Below, piece after piece: positions 17,801 through 25,051 of a DNA stretch of 64,000 nt (the first letter of the stretch is position 1; the number at the start of each line of letters is the position of its first letter). The stretch comes from Sphingopyxis sp. MSC1_008. GTDB lineage: Bacteria > Pseudomonadota > Alphaproteobacteria > Sphingomonadales > Sphingomonadaceae. The notes below the pieces were generated by a model, which saw only the letters and a program-made list of their open reading frames with translations, made no database searches and was not told where the DNA came from. Location of the stretch: contig NZ_JALPRD010000004.1 of assembly GCF_023197165.1 (NCBI RefSeq), positions 248,001-312,000 of the forward strand, read 5' to 3'. The position numbers and the translations under genes are program-made.

Positions 17801-19629
17801 CCGGCGCCGCCGATCAGCGTGTCGGCACCTGCGCCGCCGACCAGCAGATCGTCGCCGCCGCGCCCATCGATCCGGTCGTCGCCCGCGCCGCCGCCGATCC
17901 AGTCCGCGCCGTCATTGCCCGACAGCGTATCGGCAAAGGCCGAGCCTTCGACGCCCTCGATCTTGATCAGCCGATCGCCAGCCGCTTCACCGCCGCTTGC
18001 CGCGCCATTGGCGAGATCGACGACCACCGCCGCGCTGCTGCTGCCATAATCGACCCGATCGATCCCGGCGCCGCCGTCGAGCAGGTCCGCGCCCGAACCG
18101 CCATCGAGCATGTCATCGCCGGCACCGCCCGAAAGCGCGTCGTCGCCCGCACCGCCGAACAGCCGGTTCGCGGCCGCGTCGCCCGCGAGCACATCGGCAA
18201 AGGCCGAGCCCTCGACATCCTCGAACCCGTCGAACAGATCGCCCGCGGCATCGCCGCCACTGGCGGAGAGCCGCATCAGATCGACCTGCACCGCAGCATC
18301 GCTGCCTGCGTAACTGAGCATATCGCGCCCGGCGCCGCCGACCAATATGTCCGCACCCGAACCGCCGGCCAGCATATCGTCGCCGGCATTGCCGACCAGC
18401 ATGTCACTGCCCGCGCCGCCGATCAGCGCATCGTTCCCCGCGGTGCCGCCGATCAGGTCGTCGCCTGCCGTCCCCGCCGCGACCACCACGCGCTGCCCGT
18501 CCAGCGTCAGCACCGATCCCGTGCCCTTCTTCAAGGTCACCGTGCCCGCACCGGTGGCGAGGCCATAATCGCGCACCGTCAGCAGGCCGTTCCTCTCGGC
18601 GAGGTTGAACAAAGTCGGCGAACCGGGATCGGAGAAGAACGCCCCGTCGATCGTCGCGCTCGCGCCTTCGGCCAGCCAGATATGTTCGCGATTGCCCCCG
18701 GCGAGCGGCGCGCCGGCGTCGAGGCTGACGATATTGCTGAGCTCAGCGCCCGTGCCCCACAGCCGGATGTTGCGGCCATTACCCGAGACGATCGCGCCGT
18801 CGACCACGATGTTGTCGCTCTTGAGGTCGAGCCCGCCATCGCTGTTGCCGGTGGCGATGACGTCACGCAGCGTGATGTCGTAGGTGCCGCGTTCGGTCGC
18901 AAAGCCGTCGCCGTTGCGATAATCATTCACCGTGTCGAGCGCGTTGCGCATGGCGACCCGATCGATCGTCACGTCGTGCGCGGTGCCGGTGATGTGGACG
19001 CCGATCGCGAAATTGTCGCCGTCCTGAAACTGGCTGTCGCCGCGCACATCCTCGATCAGCACATTGTTGGTGTCGTACTGGATGCGGATCGCACCCTTGG
19101 AATAGCCGTCCACAGCGACGTCACGGATCGTTAATCCGGTGATCGTCGCGCTCGCATTGGCCCCCGAGACCATATTGTCAAAGAAGCGCGAGACGTTCGC
19201 GGCGTCGACATGCTCGATCGTCAGATTGCGCACATCGGCGCCGACGCGAAAGGCCGTGCCGACATTCTCGAAGGCAAGATCGCTGAAGCGCAGATTGTTC
19301 GCGCCGCCAAGCAGGCGGAAGACTTCCTCGCCCGAAGGATTGGCCGGGTCGAAGGCCTCGGGCCGCGTCCCGGCGATCGTCGCCGCCATCGCATTGCCCG
19401 CGCTATCGACCCCGCGGATCGTCACCGGCGCGCTCGCCGTCCCGCCCGCGACGATCGCCAGCGCCCCGGTCGGCGCGGTATAGTCGCCCTGGTCGGCGAG
19501 CAGCAGCACCTGCCCGCCCGGCCCCGCCGCCGCAATGAGCTGCGGCAGGTCGTTCAGCGTCGCGGCGTTCGCCGCGCTCGAGCCGTCGCCCGAACCGCTG
19601 CCGGTCGGCGAGATATAGAGGGTGGGCAT
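14818..19629 (-). CDS. Giant RTX-type secreted protein with beta-helix-like N-terminus (1603 aa)
   Basis: It starts MPTLYISPTGSG like its 727-aa paralogue and shares the beta-helix-like region (residues about 1-390: NLRFSDLAFENVGTAFRV, ATITGLTIRDVAVDG). The middle holds ten imperfect modules, each with a strand pair (D-x-x-D-Y-S-x-S-x-x-x-V-x-V-D-L), a GGDAxGDRL turn, a GSxFADxLxGD step and one to several GGAGxDxLxGG calcium-binding repeats. The C-terminal domain ends ADFVFG, as in the paralogue. There is no Sec signal; export is expected through the type I system encoded divergently at 19877. I use the ATG at 19629 (GGGAGC upstream), since the longer frame to 19722 lacks homology to the paralogue. 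The likely role is an adhesin, surface-layer-like protein or polysaccharide-modifying enzyme. Confidence 0.85.
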   Translation of the reverse strand: MPTLYISPTGSGSGDGSSAANAATLNDLPQLIAAAGPGGQVLLLADQGDYTAPTGALAIVAGGTASAPVTIRGVDSAGNAMAATIAGTRPEAFDPANPSGEEVFRLLGGANNLRFSDLAFENVGTAFRVGADVRNLTIEHVDAANVSRFFDNMVSGANASATITGLTIRDVAVDGYSKGAIRIQYDTNNVLIEDVRGDSQFQDGDNFAIGVHITGTAHDVTIDRVAMRNALDTVNDYRNGDGFATERGTYDITLRDVIATGNSDGGLDLKSDNIVVDGAIVSGNGRNIRLWGTGAELSNIVSLDAGAPLAGGNREHIWLAEGASATIDGAFFSDPGSPTLFNLAERNGLLTVRDYGLATGAGTVTLKKGTGSVLTLDGQRVVVAAGTAGDDLIGGTAGNDALIGGAGSDMLVGNAGDDMLAGGSGADILVGGAGRDMLSYAGSDAAVQVDLMRLSASGGDAAGDLFDGFEDVEGSAFADVLAGDAAANRLFGGAGDDALSGGAGDDMLDGGSGADLLDGGAGIDRVDYGSSSAAVVVDLANGAASGGEAAGDRLIKIEGVEGSAFADTLSGNDGADWIGGGAGDDRIDGRGGDDLLVGGAGADTLIGGAGFDSADYSGSGGAVTVDLVAGTGIGGDAQGDRLQGVERLIGSGFADVLTGDGFANALIGGAGADRLTGGAGIDTADYSASAAAVNAVLGGTGSGGDAQGDVLAGIENLVGSGFGDVLIGDGAVNALSGGAGDDRLAGKGGADRLDGGVGFDIADFSTSASMVTADLAAGTASGGVSLVAIEGLIGTAFDDVLNGDAGDNRLVGGKGADLLDGRDGLDTADYSGSVAAVQVDLALSVQGGTGDAAGDRLMSIEALVGSAFDDALAGVGADEALYGGAGADRLDGRGGDDLLQGGAGADVLIGGEGIDTVDYSANAAAVSINLQTGASSGGDAEGDRFDGIECFIGSGFADTLIGDGGDQILVGGAGGDRIDGAGGFDTVVYSGSAAGVKVNLATGAVSGGDAQGDGLSGVEAVVGSAFADTLTGDANANRIDGDAGNDILDGGAGADVMIGGTGDDSYVVDNEGDEVTETVGGGVDIVRTGLSSLTLADGVEDLSYTGSGGFTGTGNALDNSLYGKALDDALYGHDGDDKLVGGAGADLLDGGAGRDQVDYTKSAAITVNLVTNVNCGGEAEGDRLVGIETVIGSNYADSITGGDDPLLGDILYGRGGDDLLFGGAGDDQLDGGGGNDVLRGGTGNDLYVVFEAGDQVIEAAGEGRDRIRTAATSYTLGANVEELVYTGTIGATMTGNALDNFVVGSGGEDRLSGGDGADVLRGGAGGDILDGGAGSDTVEYAGSLGGVLVNLRAQTATGGDAMGDRLISIENAQGSAFADVLLGSAAANVLTGGEGDDALSGDDGNDTLRGGIGADRLDGGKNEDMLSGEDGDDTLYGGSQTDRLYGGAGNDLLVGDTEWVSSLAARDTLDGGDGDDILVGDGMSMTANGVGGADTLIGGLGNDILYGDAVNMAAGARGGADKLTGGGGSDRFVFASGSGADEITDFTRGGAEADRIDLSAFDIAYEALRFTTSSAGVTIQLGGTDTIFVRGATTLDRADFVFG
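15450..18335 (-). repeat. Ten-module tandem repeat inside the giant RTX gene
   Basis: About ten modules of roughly 65-175 codons follow each other. The core of each is D-Y-S-x-S-x-x-A-V-x-V-D-L, then G-G-D-A-x-G-D-R-L, then G-S-x-F-A-D-x-L-x-G-D. The variation in length comes from differing numbers of nonapeptide repeats. The modules have diverged at protein level, so this is an old duplication array rather than a recent slippage tract. Two modules also carry the spacer ending in TGNALDN. Confidence 0.75.
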
Positions 19630-19876
19630 GGCAGGGCTCCCGTCATAAGCCTGAAAACATACCCCCCACTTGATCGCGACCAGACAGCCCGCGACGACAG
19701 CCGGGTCAACCATATGCTGCACCTGCGAAAGCCGAGCCGCCCCTTTGCTCCGACGACCGGAGCCGGGGCGCCTTCGCTCGCCAGACTTTGACCGCTACCA
19801 AGGTTCGTGCCGGACGATTCACGTTGCCGCACCCCGCAAATTTTAAACGCCTCAAGAATCCGATCGGAGACTTACC
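19630..19876. promoter_or_regulatory. Divergent promoter region between the giant RTX gene and its exporter
   Basis: These 247 bases separate the divergent starts and must carry both promoters, which couples substrate and exporter expression. GCTCCG at 19747-19752 pairs with CGGAGC at 19758-19763. No clear regulator site was recognised. Confidence 0.4.
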
Positions 19877-22030
19877 GTGCAGCAGGACCTGTCCCTCGGG
19901 ACGTCGCAGCCGCCGGCGGACACCGGGCTCGCCGCCTTCGCCCAGATCCTCGCGATGCACCGCATTGTCGCGGACCCGGCCGAGCTGCGTCACAGCCTGG
20001 GCCATTCCGACCCAGTCACGGCATCCGATCTGCTACGCTTGGCAAAGCGGATCGAAGGCGTTCGCGCCCGCGCCACGACCGGCGATTTCGAGCGGTTGCG
20101 GCGCCTCCCCATGCCGGTGATGGCCAGCGGCGCCGAGGGCTGGTTCGTGATCGGCCGTGTCGGCGAGGATGCCGTGGCGGTCCAGCGCCCGGGTGCCGAA
20201 ATCGAGCGCTGGGACCGCGCCGCGCTGGAGGCTCGATGGTCGGGCCAGCTTCTTCTCGTCGCCACCCGCGATGCCGCGCAGGTTGCCGCGCCCGCCTTCG
20301 ACATGACGTGGTTCGTCCCCCAGATCGTCAAATACCGAAAGCTGATCGGCGAGGTGCTGTTGATCACCCTCGCGCTCAACCTGCTCGGCCTCGCCGCGCC
20401 GCTCTTTTTCCAGAATGTCGTCGACAAGGTGCTGGCGCACAACAGCCTGGCAACTCTGCAGGTGCTCAGCATCGGGCTGGTGGTCGTCTCGCTCTGGGAA
20501 GTCGCGTTCGGCTGGCTGCGCACCCGGCTCTATTCGGAGACGAGCCAGAAGCTCGACGTCGAACTGGGCAGCCGCCTCTTCCGCCACCTGCTCCGCCTGC
20601 CGCTCGCCTATTTCGAGAATCGCCGCGTCGGCGACACCGTTACCCGCGTCCGCGAGTTGGAGACGGTGCGCGAATTCATGACCAGCGCGTCGCTCACCGT
20701 GCTGGTCGATCCGCTGTTCACGATCGTCTTCATGGTCGCGATGTGGCTCTATTCGCCCCTGCTCTTCGCTATCGTCGCACTCACCCTCCCCGCCTATGTC
20801 GTCGTTTCGCTCGTCGTCACCGGCCCCTTGCGCCGCCGGCTCGACGAGAAATTCGCGCGCGGCGCCGCGAACAACGCGCTGCTTGTCGAGAGCGTCTCGG
20901 GCATGCAGACGCTCAAGGCCGCCGCGGTCGAGCCGCAATGGCAGGACCGCTGGGAACGCCAGCTCGCCGCATACAGCGCCGCCAACCAACGAGTGATCAA
21001 CCTCGGCAATTCGGGCAGCCAGGCGGTCCAGCTCATCTCCAAGCTCAGTCTCGCCGCGATATTATTCTTCGGTGCACAGCAAGTCATCGCCGGCGCGCTG
21101 ACCATCGGCGGGCTGGTCGCCTTCAACATGTTCGCCCAGCGCGTCTCCGGGCCGGTCATCCGCATGGCGCAGCTCTGGCAGGACTTCCAGCAGGTCCGCC
21201 TCTCGGTTCAGCGGATCGGCGACATCCTCAATAGCGGCCCCGAGCCCGGCGCCGGATCGCGCACCACCTTGCCCGCGCTCGCCGGCCATGTCTGCTTCGA
21301 GGCCGTCCGCTTCCGCTATGCCGCCGACGGCCCGTGGACGCTCGACGACATCGGCCTCGATCTGCCCGCCGGTGCCACGCTCGGCATCGCCGGCGCCTCG
21401 GGCTCGGGCAAGTCGACACTCACCAAATTGCTCCAGCGCCTCTATCTGCCCGCAAGCGGCCGCGTGCTGATCGACGGCGTCGACATCGCCCAAATCGATC
21501 CCGCCTGGCTGCGCCGCCAGATCGGCGTGGTGTTGCAGGAGAATATCCTGTTCAACCGCTCGATCCGCGAGAATATCGCGCTCGCCGACCCGGTCACGCC
21601 GATCGAGCGGGTGATCACCGCCGCCCGCCTCGCCGGCGCGCACGACTTCATTCTGGAGCTACCGCGCGGCTATGACACGATCGTCGAGGAGCGCGGCGTC
21701 AACTTCTCGGGCGGGCAGCGCCAGCGCCTCGCCATCGCCCGCGCGCTGATCACCAATCCGCGCATCCTGATCCTCGACGAGGCGACCTCGGCGCTCGATG
21801 CCGAGAGCGAAGAGATCGTTCAGCGCAATCTCAAGGCGATCGCCGCCGGCCGGACGGTGCTGATCATCGCGCATCGCCTCTCGGCGATCCGCCAGTGCGA
21901 CCGCATCCTGACGCTCGACAAGGGACGGATCGTGGAGAGCGGTACGCATGACGAGCTGCTGCGCCTCGGCGGCCGCTATGCCGCGCTCCACCACCGCCAG
22001 ATCGGCGTTCAGGCAGGGGCCGCGGCATGA
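19877..22030 (+). CDS. Type I secretion ABC transporter (HlyB/peptidase-domain class)
   Basis: The 717-residue protein has an N-terminal C39-peptidase-like domain (about residues 1-130), a six-helix exporter domain (about 150-440) and an ATPase domain with Walker A GASGSGKST near residue 505, signature FSGGQRQRLAIARAL, Walker B ILILDEATSALD and the H-loop IIAHRLSAIR. The N-terminal domain lacks the catalytic cysteine expected near residue 20 (AFAQILAMHRI stands in its place). It should therefore be a non-cleaving C39-like domain that docks unfolded RTX substrates, as in HlyB. The start is a GTG with GGAG seven bases upstream. Its stop overlaps the adaptor start as ATGA. The likely substrates are the two RTX proteins next door. 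Confidence 0.9.
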   Translation: MQQDLSLGTSQPPADTGLAAFAQILAMHRIVADPAELRHSLGHSDPVTASDLLRLAKRIEGVRARATTGDFERLRRLPMPVMASGAEGWFVIGRVGEDAVAVQRPGAEIERWDRAALEARWSGQLLLVATRDAAQVAAPAFDMTWFVPQIVKYRKLIGEVLLITLALNLLGLAAPLFFQNVVDKVLAHNSLATLQVLSIGLVVVSLWEVAFGWLRTRLYSETSQKLDVELGSRLFRHLLRLPLAYFENRRVGDTVTRVRELETVREFMTSASLTVLVDPLFTIVFMVAMWLYSPLLFAIVALTLPAYVVVSLVVTGPLRRRLDEKFARGAANNALLVESVSGMQTLKAAAVEPQWQDRWERQLAAYSAANQRVINLGNSGSQAVQLISKLSLAAILFFGAQQVIAGALTIGGLVAFNMFAQRVSGPVIRMAQLWQDFQQVRLSVQRIGDILNSGPEPGAGSRTTLPALAGHVCFEAVRFRYAADGPWTLDDIGLDLPAGATLGIAGASGSGKSTLTKLLQRLYLPASGRVLIDGVDIAQIDPAWLRRQIGVVLQENILFNRSIRENIALADPVTPIERVITAARLAGAHDFILELPRGYDTIVEERGVNFSGGQRQRLAIARALITNPRILILDEATSALDAESEEIVQRNLKAIAAGRTVLIIAHRLSAIRQCDRILTLDKGRIVESGTHDELLRLGGRYAALHHRQIGVQAGAAA

Positions 22031-23421
22031 ACGCGATCACGCGTCACTGGACCGCGGTGCGCGACGCGCTCGACAATGAGCGGGCGCGATCGCGCGGCGT
22101 ATTGCGCGTCGAGGAGGCCGATTTCCTTCCCGCCGCGCTCGAAGTGGTCGAGCGCCCCGTGTCGCCGACCGCGCGGGTTACGGCTTGGGTGCTGCTCGGC
22201 CTGCTTGTGGTGACCCTCCTCTGGCTCGTGTTCGGCCGGGTCGACGTCGTCGCCTCGGCGCCGGGCAAGCTGGTCCCCGCCAACGACGTCAAGCTGATCC
22301 AGCCCGGCGCTGCGGGGATCGTCCATGCCATATTGGTCCGCGACGGCCAGCGCGTCCGCGCCGGCCAGCCGCTGGTCGAGCTCGATCCCACCGTCTCGGA
22401 CGCCGATACGGCGCAAGCCAGCAAGGCGCTGGAGACCGCGATGCTCGACGCCGCGCGGCTGCGCGCCATATTGTCCGCGCTCGACGGGCGGGGGCTGCGC
22501 TTCACGCCGCCCGCTGGAACCGCGGCCGACGTCGCCGCCACCCAGCTCGCGCTCGCCCGCGCGCAGCTCGCCGAGATCCGGGCGGGTAGCCAGACGCGCG
22601 CCGCCGACACCGAATCCGCCCGCGCCGCCCGTGCAGAGGCGGAAATCCAGGCGGCCAAGCTCAGCGAAACCCTGCCGCTGCTCGACGAGCAGATCGCCGC
22701 CAACGAGACGCTGCTCGAAAAGGGCTATGTCTCGAAACTGCGCGTGATCGAGATGCGCCGCCAGCGCCTCGTCGCCGCGCGCGACCGCGATGCCGCGCTC
22801 GCCACCGCGCGCAAGGCGGAGGCGCAGATCGCGGTGGCCGGCGGAAATTCGAGCCAATCCACCGCCGAAGCCCGCGCCCGCATCCTCGCCGATCTCGCCA
22901 AGGCCGAGAGTGACGCGCGGCTGCGCAAGGAGGAGCTAACCAAGGCGACGAAGCGCGGCAGCCTCCAGCGTCTCGTCAGCCCCGTCGACGGCACGGTCAC
23001 GCAGCTCGCCGTCCACACCGTCGGCGGCGTGGTCGAGGCGGCCAAGCCGATCATGGTGATCGTGCCGGCGCGCGGCAAGCTGGTCGCCGAAGTGGCGATC
23101 GCCAACAAGGATGTCGGTTTCGTCCGCGCCGGCCAGCCGGTCGCGCTCAAGGTCGAGGCCTTTTCCTTCACGCGCTACGGCGCGGTGCCGGGCAGGCTCG
23201 AGCAGATCAGCTCGGACGCGGTGCAGGATGAGAAGCGCGGGCTGATCTACACCGCGCGGGTGACGCTGGACCGCGCGACGATCGTGCGCGATGGCGCGAC
23301 GATCCCCCTCACCCCCGGCATGGCGGTCACCGCCGACATCCGCACCGGCCGCCGTTCGCTCGGCTCCTATCTGCTGAGCCCGATCGACGAGATCCGCACG
23401 ACAGCGGCGCGGGAGCGCTAA
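22027..23421 (+). CDS. Type I secretion periplasmic adaptor, HlyD family
   Basis: The 464-residue protein has a cytoplasmic N-segment, one membrane helix (about residues 56-76, AWVLLGLLVVTLLWLVF), a lipoyl half (DVVASAPGKLVPANDVKLIQPGAAG), a long alanine-rich coiled coil (about 125-310) and the second lipoyl half with SPVDGTVTQLAVHTVGGVV. The C-terminal stretch (LTPGMAVTADIRTGRRSLGSYLLSP) is the standard HlyD ending. It links the ABC exporter to an outer-membrane TolC-like duct. No TolC gene follows, so the operon ends here with two genes, and the duct must come from elsewhere, possibly the channel at 2283 or an unlinked TolC. Confidence 0.92.
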   Translation: MNAITRHWTAVRDALDNERARSRGVLRVEEADFLPAALEVVERPVSPTARVTAWVLLGLLVVTLLWLVFGRVDVVASAPGKLVPANDVKLIQPGAAGIVHAILVRDGQRVRAGQPLVELDPTVSDADTAQASKALETAMLDAARLRAILSALDGRGLRFTPPAGTAADVAATQLALARAQLAEIRAGSQTRAADTESARAARAEAEIQAAKLSETLPLLDEQIAANETLLEKGYVSKLRVIEMRRQRLVAARDRDAALATARKAEAQIAVAGGNSSQSTAEARARILADLAKAESDARLRKEELTKATKRGSLQRLVSPVDGTVTQLAVHTVGGVVEAAKPIMVIVPARGKLVAEVAIANKDVGFVRAGQPVALKVEAFSFTRYGAVPGRLEQISSDAVQDEKRGLIYTARVTLDRATIVRDGATIPLTPGMAVTADIRTGRRSLGSYLLSPIDEIRTTAARER

Positions 23422-23427
23422 CGCATT

Positions 23428-23448
23428 CTCCCCTCTGGAGAGAGGGAG
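23428..23448. terminator. Imperfect hairpin between convergent operons
   Basis: CTCCCCTCT and AGAGAGGGAG form an imperfect stem with a very short loop, seven bases after the adaptor stop. It lies in the 97-base gap to the convergent GntR gene. The sequence resembles short stem repeats common after genes in sphingomonads. Confidence 0.4.
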
Positions 23449-23518
23449 CCCGCGCATTGCCAAGCCTTGCAAAGTTTCGCGACTAGCTGCTCGTCCGTGA
23501 AGAGCATGGCCACTCCGA

Positions 23519-24226
23519 TCAGAACTGATCCTTGAGCATCTCGCCGATCGAATTGTTGAAGTGGCTCTCCATCGCGGCGCGCGCCCTTGCGGGATCGCGC
23601 GCCGCGATCGCTTCGGCGACCTCGCGGTGTAGCGCCAGCGTCTCGTCGCGCTCTTCGTGGGTGGTGCGCCCGGCCCAGGCGCGCGGGATCGCGACCGCCA
23701 TCAACTGCTCGAACGAGCGTACAATCTGATGGAAGAGCTGGTTGCCGCTTGCTTCGGCGATCGTCTGGTGAAACGCCGTGTCGGCCGCGGTCCGGGCTGC
23801 CTCGTCATGCCCGACCGACAACCCGTGTGCCGCAGTCAGGATCGCGCGCGCTTGTTCGTCGGTACGGTTGATTGCGGCGAGCTCAGCGGTGCGCAGTTCA
23901 AGCGTCCGCCGCACCTCCCACACGTCGGCAAGCGACACCTGCGCGGTGTTGACCGCATGGCCCATCGACGCCGCCATCACCGATCCGTCGATCGCGCCGA
24001 CACGCGGCTTGCGCCCGTTTCCGACGTCGACGAGGCGGAGCGCGGCAAGCGCGCCGAACGCCTCGCGCATCACCGGGCGGCTCACACCAAGCTGCGTCGC
24101 AAAACTCCCCTCGCCCGGCAGCGTGTCGCCGACCTTGAGGTCGTGGGTGCGGATGAAATCGCGCACCGATTCGACCGCGCGCTCGACAAGCGAGCCGCGC
24201 GCACCCGGGTCGAGCATCCCGCTCAT
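23519..24226 (-). CDS. GntR-family transcription regulator, FadR/FCD subfamily
   Basis: The 235-residue protein has an N-terminal winged helix (about residues 12-75) with the GntR phrases GDTLPGEGSFATQLGVSRPVMREAF, then an all-helical FCD ligand domain whose Asp and His residues (FHQTIAEASGN, LHREVAEAI, MESHF) form the usual metal and carboxylate site. This subfamily senses small hydroxy or keto acids or sugar acids. The ATG at 24226 overlaps the stop of the AraC gene as ATGA, which makes the two regulators co-translated. Paired operator-like sites found before the AraC gene and before the TonB receptor at 29929 fit FCD-type regulators, so this protein is the best candidate to control the hydroxyacid operon. 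Confidence 0.88.
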   Translation of the reverse strand: MSGMLDPGARGSLVERAVESVRDFIRTHDLKVGDTLPGEGSFATQLGVSRPVMREAFGALAALRLVDVGNGRKPRVGAIDGSVMAASMGHAVNTAQVSLADVWEVRRTLELRTAELAAINRTDEQARAILTAAHGLSVGHDEAARTAADTAFHQTIAEASGNQLFHQIVRSFEQLMAVAIPRAWAGRTTHEERDETLALHREVAEAIAARDPARARAAMESHFNNSIGEMLKDQF

Positions 24227-24984
24227 GCCGCGATCCCCACGCGGCGCATCGCGGTCGGCGCCATGCCAAAGCGGCGCGAGAAGGCGCGCGTGAAGCTGGC
24301 GTTGTTGAGATAGCCGCAGCGATAGCCGATGCTCGCCACCGGCAGGTCGCTCGCCGCGAGCAGTTGGCGCGCCTGGCGCAGGCGCCGCTCGCTCAGCGCC
24401 TCGGCGACGCTGCATTGGTAGAGTTCGCGGAACCCGCGGGTCAGCTTGTCGCGGTTGATGCCGCAACTCTTGGCGATGTCGTCGATCGTCAGTTTCTCGT
24501 GCCAGCGCGTGTCGACGATCCGCCGCGCCGCCGCGATGCGGGCGATGTCGCTTTCGGCGAGGCTCGGCTGGCCTTCAACCGGAACGAGGTCGCCGGCACG
24601 GAGCGCGGCGAAGAATTGGCAAAGAAGTTCGATGCTGCGTGCGAGACGCAGCGTGTCGGCGGCCGCCTCGTCGCAATCGGGCGCGACGATCGACTGGCCG
24701 AGCGTGCGCAGGTCCGACGGTAGATACCAGCGCGCGTCGGCGTCGGGCAGGTCGCCGAACAGGCGGCGGCACGCGGCGCGCGACACCGCAAAAACAAGCA
24801 AATGCCCTTCGCTCTCAAGTTCGCGAAAGGTCAGCGTGCGGACAACAGGTTCGCCGATATCGCCAAAGCCGAGCAGCAGCGCATCGGGGGGCAGCATCAA
24901 ACGGTCGCACGGTCCGCGGCCAATAAAGGTCGTCATCTCGGGCGATACGATCACCGGATGCTTGGACATATGCTCGGACGGCAT
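24223..24984 (-). CDS. AraC-family transcription regulator
   Basis: The 253-residue protein carries the C-terminal double helix-turn-helix domain (about residues 155-250) with KLTIDDIAKSCGINRDKLTRGFRELYQCS-type first half and the second half IGYRCGYLNNASFTRAFSRRFGMAPTAMRR. The N-terminal part (about 1-140) is a sensing domain I do not recognise. The ATG at 24984 has GGGAGA upstream; an in-frame ATG at 25005 is less well placed. It is co-transcribed with the GntR regulator and follows the MFS gene by 54 bases. That gap holds two operator-like motifs, so the two regulators probably have their own controlled promoter. Confidence 0.85.
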   Translation of the reverse strand: MPSEHMSKHPVIVSPEMTTFIGRGPCDRLMLPPDALLLGFGDIGEPVVRTLTFRELESEGHLLVFAVSRAACRRLFGDLPDADARWYLPSDLRTLGQSIVAPDCDEAAADTLRLARSIELLCQFFAALRAGDLVPVEGQPSLAESDIARIAAARRIVDTRWHEKLTIDDIAKSCGINRDKLTRGFRELYQCSVAEALSERRLRQARQLLAASDLPVASIGYRCGYLNNASFTRAFSRRFGMAPTAMRRVGIAA

Positions 24985-25012
24985 GGCATGATTCTCCCTG
25001 CCCACCTGCTTA

Positions 25013-25051
25013 GACCTATCTTACAGCTTTTGCAATACCTATCTGACAGGT
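25013..25051. promoter_or_regulatory. Tandem operator-like sites before the AraC-GntR regulator pair
   Basis: GACCTATCTTACAG at 25013-25026 and ACCTATCTGACAGGT at 25037-25051 repeat the motif seen upstream of the TonB receptor at 29929. The second is an imperfect palindrome (ACCT at one end, AGGT at the other) and overlaps the stop codon of the MFS gene. Both lie 29-67 bases before the AraC start. The best candidate binder is the GntR/FadR-type regulator. Confidence 0.6.

Noticed and set aside
15450..18335. Repeats considered as a CRISPR-like or satellite array
   Set aside because: The periodicity is protein-level RTX repeat structure in one open frame; the DNA units differ in length and sequence.
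15511..19134. Long plus-strand frames opposite the giant RTX gene
   Set aside because: They are low-complexity shadows of the RTX repeats and change frame with the modules.
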